IMG/VR virus record: IMGVR_UViG_3300006790_000075
Span: 1-30,302 of that record
Direction: 5' to 3' (one strand)
Source of the DNA: a virus
DNA: 30,302 nt
The notes under the pieces were generated by a model that was not told where the DNA came from, did no database searches, and saw only the letters and a program-made list of their open reading frames with translations. How positions within the stretch are numbered: the first letter of the stretch is position 1; every line of letters begins with the position of its first letter. The position numbers were made by a program, and so were the translations under genes. This document shows, in pieces, positions 1 to 7,800 of this stretch.

Positions 1-1
1 C

Positions 2-295
2 AGCCTGAGCATCGGCGCGTCGCAGGGCAGCGCCATCGTCAGCGAAGCCGTGCAGGCCACAGCAAGCGCCGAAGACGGCTACGCGGTCGCCAACCTCGCG
101 GTCGGGGCCGTGTCCGCTACGGCATCCGCAAGCTACGGCTTCCTGCCCGAGTTCGACGAGTTTGTGACCACGGGGACGTGGTCGAGCACCGTTACTTTTG
201 CAGAAGGCGATCAGTTCATCGTAGAACTGTCCGGCGCTAATGCGGCAACCAACCCGCGTTGTCGGGTCAGTGTCAGGATTGAGGAAACATTCTAA
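2..295 (+). CDS. C-terminal end of a beta-rich phage protein (partial)
   Basis: The reading frame is open from the first complete codon at position 2, so this is the end of a larger gene whose start lies to the left. The visible 97 residues are rich in Ala, Ser, Thr, Val and Gly. They look like alternating beta strands, ending in a block with the motif FAEGDQFIVELSGAN and a final RCRVSVRIEE strand, as expected for a tail-fibre tip or other beta-sandwich virion domain. No catalytic motif is visible. A GTG at 50 could in principle be a start, but the frame upstream is also well-formed coding sequence. The stop overlaps the next start in a TAATG. The virion role is inferred from composition and position only. 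Confidence 0.5.
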   Translation, partial: SLSIGASQGSAIVSEAVQATASAEDGYAVANLAVGAVSATASASYGFLPEFDEFVTTGTWSSTVTFAEGDQFIVELSGANAATNPRCRVSVRIEETF

Positions 296-531
296 TGGGC
301 GACGGCGGCAACGGCTGGGACGAGTATCGGAAGCTAGTCATGCGTGAAATTGAACGTCTGACGAGCGAGATCCGTCATTCTCGGAACAACCATGAACAGG
401 GCCTGCAAGGGCTTTACGAACGCCTCATCGAAACAGAAAAACACGTAGCCACGCTTCAGGTGAAGTGCGGCATTTTTGGTCTGCTGGGCGGCCTGATCCC
501 TACCGTGACCGCTTTGATCCTTAAAGCATGA
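295..531 (+). CDS. Small coiled-coil protein with C-terminal membrane segment (holin/XhlA-like candidate)
   Basis: This is a 78-residue protein. Residues 9-53 are charged and helical with a coiled-coil look (EYRKLVMREIERLTSEI, then YERLIETEKHVATLQ). They are followed by one hydrophobic segment at about 58-77 that ends at the C-terminus. A soluble helix plus one terminal membrane segment is the layout of XhlA/haemolysin-type and some holin-associated phage proteins. The next gene encodes a lipoprotein, which would fit a lysis cassette, but no endolysin is present to confirm it. The start overlaps the previous stop (TAATG) and the stop overlaps the next start (ATGA), so translation is probably coupled. 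It could equally be a membrane-anchored protein of unknown role. Confidence 0.55.
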   Translation: MGDGGNGWDEYRKLVMREIERLTSEIRHSRNNHEQGLQGLYERLIETEKHVATLQVKCGIFGLLGGLIPTVTALILKA

Positions 532-833
532 GAACCACCTTCATCATTTTCGTCTGCCTGCTGCTGACTAGCTGCGGCATCTTCACCCCCGAGCAAGTCA
601 ACAGCATCGTCGAGACGATCAACCAGATCGAAGACCAGGGCGGTCTGACCTCGATCCAGGCAGAAGCTCTGCGTAACGCTGTGATGGCGAACACGGGTGA
701 GCCTTGGTATCTCCAGGTCGGTCGCGTGGTGTTGGAGGTTGGTCTTGCTGTTGCTGGTGTTCGCCTGTGGCGTGGCCCGGCTGCCCCGATGGCAGAGCGT
801 GTTGCTCGCATCGCGGCTAAGAAGGCTGAGTAA
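528..833 (+). CDS. Small lipoprotein
   Basis: This 101-residue protein has a lipoprotein signal peptide: a short basic start, a hydrophobic core (FIIFVCLLL), and a lipobox ending LTSC with Cys16 as the predicted lipidated residue. Gly and Ile follow the Cys rather than Asp, so sorting to the outer membrane is expected in Gram-negative bacteria. The middle is a helical stretch. Residues about 65-82 (VGRVVLEVGLAVAGVRLW) form a second hydrophobic helix, followed by a basic tail. It is ATGA-coupled to the membrane protein upstream and TAATG-coupled to the HTH gene downstream. An outer-membrane spanin subunit is possible, but a spanin would not normally carry a second hydrophobic helix. Function is unknown. 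Confidence 0.65.
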   Translation: MRTTFIIFVCLLLTSCGIFTPEQVNSIVETINQIEDQGGLTSIQAEALRNAVMANTGEPWYLQVGRVVLEVGLAVAGVRLWRGPAAPMAERVARIAAKKAE

Positions 834-1405
834 TGGACATGCGGCTCGGCATCGAGCCGCTGCACGTCATCGAGCGGCGGCACATCCTCAAGGCTGTGGA
901 GGCGTGCAACGGCAAGGTCGCCTACGCGGCGGAACTGCTGGAGATCGGTCGCGCCACCATCTACCGCAAGATGGCCGAGTGGACGGACGGCAAGGTTCGC
1001 CATGCGCTCAAAACCATGACGCCTAAGCGTGACTGGGCGAGGCTAGTTGGCAGTGAAGATGGCCCGCTCCTGCGTAGGCGACACTGCGAAGAGCGGATCG
1101 AGCTTCACGGGGGCAACCTGACCGAAGCCGCTGCCTCGATGGGCGTCACCATCGCGCGCCTTCAATACAGCATGGGCGTCTGGCACCGCGACAACGAGGC
1201 CATCATCAACGAGAAGGCGCGCAGCGAAGGTATCAGCGCCGACGAGATCGAGGTCATGCTGCGTCGCCGGTCGATGGAGGAGCACGCCCAGCGTTGCGGG
1301 TTCTCGATCACTACGGGTTACAAGATGATCGACGAGGCGTGCGCCCTGGTGGGCCTGCGCCGTTACCGACACTGGCTGTTTCTATGCAAAGAGCAATCGT
1401 CCTAA
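833..1405 (+). CDS. Fis-like protein with up to three helix-turn-helix segments
   Basis: This is a 190-residue protein. Residues 14-50 (ERRHILKAVEACNGKVAYAA, then ELLEIGRATIYRKMAEW) fit the Fis/NtrC C-terminal HTH pattern (HTH_8), where a helix is followed by AA-xLL-xI-xRxTIYRKM. Two further segments look like related HTH units: about 85-117 (RIELHGGNLTEAAASMGVTI) and about 148-170 (MEEHAQRCGFSITTGYKMID). No AAA+ or receiver domain is present. A DNA-binding or late-gene regulatory role is inferred. It starts in a TAATG overlap, and its last 22 bases overlap the start of the next lipoprotein gene. A DNA-binding protein between two lipoprotein genes is unusual; a small-terminase-like role is an alternative, since those proteins also have N-terminal HTH folds. 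Confidence 0.65.
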   Translation: MDMRLGIEPLHVIERRHILKAVEACNGKVAYAAELLEIGRATIYRKMAEWTDGKVRHALKTMTPKRDWARLVGSEDGPLLRRRHCEERIELHGGNLTEAAASMGVTIARLQYSMGVWHRDNEAIINEKARSEGISADEIEVMLRRRSMEEHAQRCGFSITTGYKMIDEACALVGLRRYRHWLFLCKEQSS

Positions 1406-2121
1406 TCGCCCTGTTTGTAGTGGGTTGCAGGCTTCCTGAGCCCGTTCCGCAGCCTCTGGAGATGATCCAGGCCAAGGCTTTGACCCGCGAGGACTTCAAC
1501 CTGGAGTTGATGGGCAGGGCGAACCGTGAGGCGAGTTACCTGCCGGACCAGTTCGCGACCGTCAACATCCACAACATGCCCGAGTTGGCTGACGTGGACG
1601 GTGGGCTCCCGGTCCTGCTGCCTCCGCAGACCCGTCCCCTGACCGGGCAGGAGTTCATGCTCCGCTGGGTTACGCGAGCCGTTGCACAATACCCCGAGGG
1701 CGTCGAGGACAGCTACGACCCCGCCAAGCGGGTGCCGCCGAACTACTGGACGATTCCGAGCATTGAGACTTACCACCCTGCTCTGCGCCCTGACCTGCCC
1801 TGTGCCCTGATGTTGAGCCTGGAGCGACCGGGGCCGCCGCAGCCGATCCCGAACGCCCTGGGCGCGATGATGCAGGTGCCACCGGATTACGTGCTGGTTC
1901 CCGAGCGGATTCTGGAGCCAAACCGGATTGCGCCGCAAAACCGACCCGGCGTTCCGTTCGAGTTTGTGCAGGACGAATACGGCAAGATCCTGCTGCGCCT
2001 CACTATCCCCAGTAATATCAACGGGTTACAGGTGTGGTGCCAGCTACTCGTTGCGGATTACCGCGTTCCCGCAGGCTGCGTCAGCACCCCGATGGTGGAA
2101 ATCAACATCGGTAGTCGGTAG
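1384..2121 (+). CDS. Predicted lipoprotein of unknown function
   Basis: The ATG at 1384 is chosen because it gives a clean lipoprotein signal: MQR, a hydrophobic core, then VVGC with Cys15 as the lipidation site. The 30 residues a longer upstream start would add are not signal-like. The 245-residue product is proline-rich after the signal. It ends in an IPSNINGLQVWCQLLVAD-like strand pattern resembling C-terminal beta segments of secreted proteins. No enzyme motif is visible. The gene overlaps the Fis-like gene by 22 bases and is the last gene before the hairpin at 2127-2149. It could be a virion-exposed, lysis or host-surface-modifying lipoprotein. Confidence 0.6.
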   Translation: MQRAIVLIALFVVGCRLPEPVPQPLEMIQAKALTREDFNLELMGRANREASYLPDQFATVNIHNMPELADVDGGLPVLLPPQTRPLTGQEFMLRWVTRAVAQYPEGVEDSYDPAKRVPPNYWTIPSIETYHPALRPDLPCALMLSLERPGPPQPIPNALGAMMQVPPDYVLVPERILEPNRIAPQNRPGVPFEFVQDEYGKILLRLTIPSNINGLQVWCQLLVADYRVPAGCVSTPMVEINIGSR

Positions 2122-2126
2122 AGCGT

Positions 2127-2149
2127 AAAAAAGGCGCTTCCGCTGCGCC
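2127..2149 (-). terminator. Intrinsic terminator, best formed on the minus strand
   Basis: Read on the minus strand, a GGCGC stem (2149-2145), a 7-base loop and GCGCC (2137-2133) are followed directly by six T (2132-2127), a textbook intrinsic terminator. On the plus strand the same hairpin follows the lipoprotein stop at 2121 and is followed by GTAATTTGTTAT, a weaker U-rich tail. It may therefore act in both directions, separating the lipoprotein cassette from the capsid genes and stopping antisense transcripts. Confidence 0.5.
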
Positions 2150-2171
2150 GTAATTTGTTATCTTCCCGGGC

Positions 2172-2501
2172 GTGAACCAACACGTTTCGGATGAGTTGAT
2201 CGACCTAGATGCGGCAGAGCGATCTGACCGTATCCAAGGTCGTATTAACGAGCATCGCGAAGACCTGCGTTGGCTCATGGGGACGCAGAGTGGCCGCCGC
2301 ATCGTTTGGCAGTGGCTTCAGGAGATGCGTGTCTTCGCGCCTGTGGTTGACACAAACGGCCTAGCGCAGAGCCACAAGGCTGGCGCTCAGGCTGTGGGCA
2401 TGAAGATCACCGCAGACCTTCTGGATGCGTGCCCCGACCAGTTCACCTTGATGCTCAAGGAATCCCGTGTCAGAGACGCAAACAGAAACTCCCGAAACTA
2501 A
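2172..2501 (+). CDS. Bbp19-like phage protein
   Basis: This 109-residue protein resembles the Bbp19 family of Bordetella phage BPP-1 and relatives. The central block (REDLRWLMGTQSGRRIVWQW, about residues 29-48) and the C-terminal block (LLDACPDQFTLMLKESR) match my memory of that family. Family members sit just before the scaffold and major capsid genes, as here, so a role in capsid assembly or at the portal region is likely. The chosen start is GTG at 2172, with no strong ribosome-binding site. The last 35 bases overlap the scaffold gene in another frame. The portal gene that usually precedes this family is not seen upstream. Confidence 0.7.
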   Translation: MNQHVSDELIDLDAAERSDRIQGRINEHREDLRWLMGTQSGRRIVWQWLQEMRVFAPVVDTNGLAQSHKAGAQAVGMKITADLLDACPDQFTLMLKESRVRDANRNSRN

Positions 2502-3093
2502 TAACGAGGGGCAAGTTGCTGAGTCTTTGCTGACCGGCCAAGAGGTCGATCAGCAACCGCAAGAGCAGCAACCGCAGGAAGCTCCTGTTGAACAGGAACA
2601 ACCGGCGGAAGCCAGCGAACCCGAGGGTGCGCCAGAGTCATACGAGTTCAAAGCCTCAGAAGGCGGCGATCTCGATGTTGACTCGGGTGCGGTGCAAGCA
2701 TTCTCGGAAGCCGCCAAGGAACTCAACCTGACTCAAGATCAGGCCCAATCAGTGCTCGACAAGGTCGCCCCGGCGCTGAAGCAGCAGAACGAGGAATACA
2801 TCAACACTCTTCGTTCCGAGTGGGTTGAGTCCGTCAAAGCCGATCCTGAGATCGGTGGAGATCAACTTCAGGCCAACCTGGGCAAAGCCGTGCGCGTCCT
2901 CGACGCCTTCGGCACGCCCGAACTGAAGTCGCTGCTAGGGGAGACAGGTCTTGGCGATAACCCGGAGATCATCCGGTTCCTCGTCAGGGCGCACCAAGAC
3001 ATCGGTGAGGATCGGTTCCTCACTGGTAGTCAATCGGACAAGGAACAGACGTTCTCTGCCCGAGATTTCTACAACAACTCAAAGATGAACTGA
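2467..3093 (+). CDS. Scaffold protein for capsid assembly
   Basis: This 208-residue protein has a GTG start. Residues 1-60 are very acidic and glutamine-rich (repeated QPQEQ/EQPAEA-like segments), apparently disordered. Residues about 70-155 form charged amphipathic helices (SEAAKELNLTQDQAQSVLDK), a typical Bbp18-type scaffold layout. A C-terminal helix pair (PEIIRFLVRAHQDIGEDRFL) is followed by a short polar tail that probably contacts the coat. Its place between the Bbp19-like gene and the major capsid gene supports the call. It overlaps the Bbp19-like gene by 35 bases, so coupled translation is likely. A spacer with GAGGAG separates it from the capsid gene. Confidence 0.8.
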   Translation: MSETQTETPETNNEGQVAESLLTGQEVDQQPQEQQPQEAPVEQEQPAEASEPEGAPESYEFKASEGGDLDVDSGAVQAFSEAAKELNLTQDQAQSVLDKVAPALKQQNEEYINTLRSEWVESVKADPEIGGDQLQANLGKAVRVLDAFGTPELKSLLGETGLGDNPEIIRFLVRAHQDIGEDRFLTGSQSDKEQTFSARDFYNNSKMN

Positions 3094-3106
3094 GGAGTTC
3101 TAAACC

Positions 3107-4132
3107 ATGGTTGTTAGCGCAACTACCCACCCGACGCTGCTCGACTACACGAAGCGTCAAGACCCTGATAAGAGCATCGCGACCATCGTCGAGACGCTCG
3201 CCCAAACCAACGAAGTCCTTGAGGACATGGTCCACCTTGAGGGCAACCTTGAGACTGGCCACCGCACCACGATCCGCTCGGGCCTTCCGGCTCCGACGTG
3301 GCGCAAGCTCTACGGCGGCGTTCAGCCGACCAAGAGTGAAACGGTCCAGGTAACGGACACCATCGGTATGATGGAAGCCTACGCCGAAGTGGACAAGCAA
3401 CTCGCTGACCTCAACGGCAACACGGCTGCGTTCCGCATGTCGGAAGACATGGCCCACCTTGAGGGCATGAATCAGGAGTTCGCCAGCACGCTGTTCTACG
3501 GCGACGAAACCACGGCGTCCGAGGAGTTCACCGGCTTCCTGCCGCGCTTCAACTCGTCGTCTGCCGAAAGCTACGAGAACGTCCTGTTGGGCACTGCCTA
3601 CGGCGGTGCGACTGCGGCGGACGACAACAACACTAGCATTTGGCTCGTTGTCTGGGGTCCGAACACCTGTCACGGCATCTACTCCAAGGGCAGCCAGATG
3701 GGTCTGTCCAAGGAAGACAAGGGTCAGGTGACCATCGAAGACACCACCGGCAACGGTGGCGGTCGTATGGAAGCCTACCGGACCCACTACAAGTGGTGCA
3801 CGGGCCTGAGCGTTCGCGACTGGCGTTACATCGTGCGTATGCAGATTGACGCTGACAACCTTGGCGCAGAGTCGACCGCCTCGAACGGCATCGCGGACCT
3901 TACCGAGATGATGTCAGACGCTTGCGAACTGATCCCGAGCCTGAGCGCGGGTCGCGCTTCGTTCTACTGCAACCGCAAGGTCAAGCAGACGCTGCGTAAG
4001 CAGTTCGTCAACAAGGTCAAGCAGTCCACGCTTGGCATGGACGAGATCGGCGGGCGTAGCACGCTGACCTTCGACGGCATCCCGATCCGCAAGGTGGATG
4101 CCCTCACCCTCACTGAAACCCGAATCAGCTAA
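3107..4132 (+). CDS. Major capsid protein (Bbp17-like, HK97 fold expected)
   Basis: This 341-residue protein matches the Bbp17-type major capsid family: an N-terminal helical region (LLDYTKRQDPDKSIATIVET), the block PTWRKLYGGVQPTKSETVQV, then AYAEVDKQLADLNG and a domain containing GMNQEFASTLFYGDE. The C-terminal part contains ASFYCNRKVKQTLRKQ and a final GIPIRKVDALTLTE strand, as is usual in this family. About 340 residues is normal. A GAGGAG ribosome-binding site lies shortly upstream of the ATG, as expected for a highly expressed gene. Codon use is strongly biased to C- and G-ending codons compared with several tail-protein insertions. It forms the icosahedral shell on the scaffold encoded immediately upstream. 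Confidence 0.85.
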   Translation: MVVSATTHPTLLDYTKRQDPDKSIATIVETLAQTNEVLEDMVHLEGNLETGHRTTIRSGLPAPTWRKLYGGVQPTKSETVQVTDTIGMMEAYAEVDKQLADLNGNTAAFRMSEDMAHLEGMNQEFASTLFYGDETTASEEFTGFLPRFNSSSAESYENVLLGTAYGGATAADDNNTSIWLVVWGPNTCHGIYSKGSQMGLSKEDKGQVTIEDTTGNGGGRMEAYRTHYKWCTGLSVRDWRYIVRMQIDADNLGAESTASNGIADLTEMMSDACELIPSLSAGRASFYCNRKVKQTLRKQFVNKVKQSTLGMDEIGGRSTLTFDGIPIRKVDALTLTETRIS

Positions 4133-4147
4133 CAGGAGGACACACAC

Positions 4148-4618
4148 ATGTTTATCGACTCAAGCCTTGAGTTTGCGGACAACACCAGCGTGCCCCTGAC
4201 TGGCACTGCGACTGACGACCTGATGATTGGCGAGATTGACCTGCGACCCGTAGGCGTCTCGGACAACACCACTGTAGATTTCTCCGCCGGGGAACCACTC
4301 TACTTGGTCATTGAGGTCAACACGGCCATTAGTGGCGCTGGCTCTTCTTACGCTTTCTCGCTGTATACCGACGACGTTTCGACGACGGCGGGCGCGGAGT
4401 CTGCTGGCCAACAGATTTTTGACACTGGCCTAAAGGGCGTTAACAGAAATGCTGGCAAGCGCCACGTCTTTTCTCTGCCCGAAGCTGACTACCAGCGTTA
4501 CTTGACGCTGCACGGTCGCTCCGACAACGGAACCGCTCCTACTGCTGGCGCGATTACGGCCTTCATCACGAAGGACGTGACCAACTGGACCTCGACCGAC
4601 ACCCGCGTCAACGTCTGA
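4148..4618 (+). CDS. Bbp16-like capsid accessory (cement/decoration) protein
   Basis: This 156-residue, beta-rich protein begins MFIDSSLEFADNTSVPLTGT, a start typical of the Bbp16 family that follows the major capsid gene in BPP-1-like phages. The remainder alternates strands with PLYLVIEVNTAI, a ribosomal-protein-like spacing of small residues and a C-terminal TAFITKDVTNW block. A strong AGGAGG site lies 7-8 bases before the ATG. The stop overlaps the next start in a TGATG. A role stabilising or decorating the shell is known for relatives and inferred here. Confidence 0.7.
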   Translation: MFIDSSLEFADNTSVPLTGTATDDLMIGEIDLRPVGVSDNTTVDFSAGEPLYLVIEVNTAISGAGSSYAFSLYTDDVSTTAGAESAGQQIFDTGLKGVNRNAGKRHVFSLPEADYQRYLTLHGRSDNGTAPTAGAITAFITKDVTNWTSTDTRVNV

Positions 4619-4824
4619 TGAAGGTTCAGGCAACCGCTAAGGGGGTCTACGCTTCTCGTCGCTGGAAGCCCGGCGACGAGTTCGAGGTAGTAGCCCACAA
4701 CTTTAACCCTGCGTGGATGCGTAAGGTTGAAGAAGAGAAGGCTCCCGCCAAGCGAGGACCGGGACGCCCGAAGAAGCAGCCGAAGGAAACCAAGCCTTCG
4801 GTTGAGGATCAGGCGGAAGCCTGA
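4618..4824 (+). CDS. Small protein with AT-hook-like basic tail
   Basis: This is a 68-residue protein. Residues 1-38 look like a small beta-barrel (KVQATAKGVYASRRWKPGDEFEV), a common form for short phage head-tail proteins. Residues about 42-62 are lysine- and proline-rich and include KRGPGRPKKQPK, the GRP core of an AT-hook, which can bind the minor groove of AT-rich DNA. The acidic end is EDQAEA. It is TGATG-coupled to the Bbp16-like gene. The predicted pseudoknot begins five bases after its stop. A role at the capsid-DNA or head-tail interface is inferred. Confidence 0.6.
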   Translation: MKVQATAKGVYASRRWKPGDEFEVVAHNFNPAWMRKVEEEKAPAKRGPGRPKKQPKETKPSVEDQAEA

Positions 4825-4829
4825 GCCAC

Positions 4830-4879
4830 ATAGTGCGGGGGTTGCAGCCGCCGCCCCCGCGCTATACCTGACGGCGGCT
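4830..4879 (+). promoter_or_regulatory. Predicted H-type RNA pseudoknot before the tail genes
   Basis: Stem 1 pairs 4830-4841 with 4854-4865 (12 base pairs, one G-U). Its loop contains AGCCGCCG (4846-4853), which is perfectly complementary to CGGCGGCT (4872-4879), giving an 8-bp stem 2. The connecting loops are 4, 0 and 6 bases. The element fills the gap between the stop at 4824 and the ribosome-binding site GAGG (4884-4887) of the GTG start at 4895. Control of translation, RNA processing or attenuation are all possible. Confidence 0.5.
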
Positions 4880-4894
4880 ACTTGAGGTAAGCCC

Positions 4895-7800
4895 GTGGCC
4901 GTCAGAAAGTTCATCCTCGTTACCGGACAGAGTAACGCGACTGAGGAACCTCCTGCTCAAAGTTGGGAGGACGAGAACCCCTACCTTAGTCTCAGAAGCC
5001 CGCAGCACGTCGCTACTAAGACTCCGCAGTTTGCGAACGGAGCTTACAACGACCTGATTACCCTGCCCTACACGTTCAACGGCGGGCAGCAGACGGGCAT
5101 CTTGGGAGACGGGGCACGCTCGGACAGTTGGCAATACGTCAACGTTTTGGGCACGGCATCGCAGGCCCTGCGTTACCTGACGTTCTACGACCCGAGCGCC
5201 AGTTACTTCAACAGCCTCGCGGTCACGAACACCTACCCCGGCACCGGGCGCATCCTAGAGGGCAGCACGTCGTCGTCGATCAAGACCAGCGTGTCTTGGC
5301 AGGAAGACCCATCCGGCATCAAGATCACGCGACAGCGCACGGGTCAGACCCACACGATTAACAGCACTGACACGGGTGCCACGGTCACGCTGGACACGCC
5401 CATGCTTCCGGCTCCAGAAGTCGGTGAGTTGTTCACCTACGAGGTGGAGACGTGTGTGCCAACGGACGGCCAACACAGCGCGTCGCAACTGGCGTTTAAG
5501 AACACGTTTGGTGGCATCAGCTTCTTCCCTAGCCAGGAAACTAACCTTGGTAAATACACCAGCTACATCTCGGACATCCGTGACTCTAGCGGCAACGCCT
5601 TGCCGATGCGGGTCAACTGTCGTTCGCGGCTGTTCCAGGTTGGTGACGCTGTTACGTTTGAGAATGGCGCAGTCGGCACGGTCACTTACGTCGGCGGTGT
5701 TGTCGCAGGTGCGGCAGGCCAGAAGTATGTCACCCGTGTCGGCACCCCACTGGAAACCCGAGACGTAGCCAACGGCGACTGGGATTACACCAACAACCGC
5801 ATCAATCTCAGCGGGCACCAGTTGGGCGACCGTGAGCCGATCACGTTTACTCCAAAGGCAGACAACACTCTGCCAACTGAGATCGAGCAGGGTCGGACCT
5901 ACTACACGGCGACCTTTGACAGAAACATCGACATCCCCTACACGGCTTGGGGTGCAGGTCTTACGGCTCTTGATCCTAGTGCGCCCAACACTGCTTGGGA
6001 GACATTTGATTTCACTATAACCATTACAGGCCACGGCCTGATTGATGGCGACATCGTTAGGTTTGCCGCTGGCGGCGACTTCCCTACTGACGACGCGCTC
6101 GTCCTGCCTGCTGCTGACCCCGCCCTGACGCCACCTGTTGCTAGCACGCTCTACTACGTCAAGCGGATCGACGACGACACGTTTGAGCTTTACACCGACG
6201 CCAACCTAACAGGTCAAGACAAAACGGTTTCATGGGACACCGTTCCTACTGATGGCTCTGTCACGCTAGAGCGCATAACTGGCAACGTAACGCACAACAG
6301 CTTCCAGATCGTCAAGGACACGCTGACCTGGACGCCAGATAAATACCAAGCCGGAACAGGCGACCCTGTGGTCTACAACATTCAGATCACCAACCACGGG
6401 CTGCAAAACGGAGAGCAAGTCTACTTTGCATCTGGCTCAAACCTGCCTGCGGCAGACACTAGCAACGAAGACGTTGTGGCAGCACAGGTTGACACGACCT
6501 ATTACGTCTTCCGTGTAGATGCCGACAACTTCCGACTTTACACGCAGCCGGATTATGGGCTCGCGACCCTGGGGGGCGTGCAGGTTGGATGGGATCTTAC
6601 AACAACGCCCAGTGGGGGTAGCACCCTTCGACCCCGCACGTTCTTCGCGTGGGATGAGAAACTGGCGATCACTGCCCCTGCCTCTGGCACCACATCCTGC
6701 ACGATCACGCGGCTAGACAGTTACTCTGACTTCTACATCTCAGACACTCTGGGTGGTGAGGAACTCGATTCGGATGGTCAGAGTGGTCGAAGTCCCCTTG
6801 TTAGCCTGGAAGGCCGCCAGTTTGCCAACGAGTTGCTGACGGTTCCGACCGCCATCTTCCGAGGAAGCCTGACAGGTCTGCAAGCCCGCTGCATTAGCGG
6901 CGAGTCTCAGAACGAGGGGGAAGCCCGCGCTCTCAACGACATTGAGTTGGCTGGCACCCCTCCGATCACCTACGTCAACTGTGACGCTTTCCCTGTAACG
7001 CCTGCGGCTGGCGACACGTTCGTCATCGAGCCTCAGAACCAAGTAGCCGAGTTCCACAAGTGGGCGATGTGGCTGCCGTGGTGCCCTTTCGAGGGCAAGG
7101 CTCAGTATGACGGCCCTGGTCTGGTTGCTTGGCTCATCAACTCGGGAGGCAAAAACCTCTTCTTCAGCGTAGCAGGCTTGAAGGCTCCGGTAGAGGTCGG
7201 GATGAAGGTCCGGCTGTATACGGACGGTGCTCTCCCGGCATCTCTGGTGGCGGGCAGGGACTACTTCGTTGCAGAGGTTACGTCGCTGCCAGGGTTGTTC
7301 GGGGTTTACGGAATCGAGCTTAAGGCTAACTACGACGACACGGCGAAGATTGCCTACAGCGAAGACGACTTCATCGACCCCGCTTACTTCGGGGTGACCA
7401 CGATGTTCGTGGTAGACCAAGCGGGTAAGGGCAACCCTTTCCCTCCTGGGTTCAACTACCCGAACCACTACGCGACGCCGCGTCCCTACCAGCCGTTCGA
7501 TGGACCGATGTTCATGGCGAAGCAGCCGAGCGCCGCGTTCCACACCAGCCTGGGCTACAAGTTCTACGAGCACTACGGCGAGGTGTTCAACATCGCGCTG
7601 TCGGCTATCGGTCAGTCGTCCGTAGGCCACAAGGAGGTCCGTGACGTTAGCACGATCCTGACGGGTCACTCCTGGTATGACCGGATGCAGTTCAAGTCCT
7701 GGTCGCCGGGCGAGCCCAACAACTGCTTCTCGCGTGTCCTCGACACGCTGGACGCCGCCAAGACAGCGTTCGAGGCAGAGGGTGACACCGGAGAGTGCGT

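Noticed and set aside
3020-3787. Minus-strand open frame of 255 codons opposite the major capsid gene
   Set aside because: The plus-strand capsid protein has clear family motifs and a strong ribosome-binding site; the minus reading has none.
4814-4885. Programmed frameshift or readthrough at the stop of the small AT-hook gene driven by the pseudoknot
   Set aside because: Readthrough meets another stop within three codons, no slippery heptamer is visible, and a -1 shift would add only about 21 residues.
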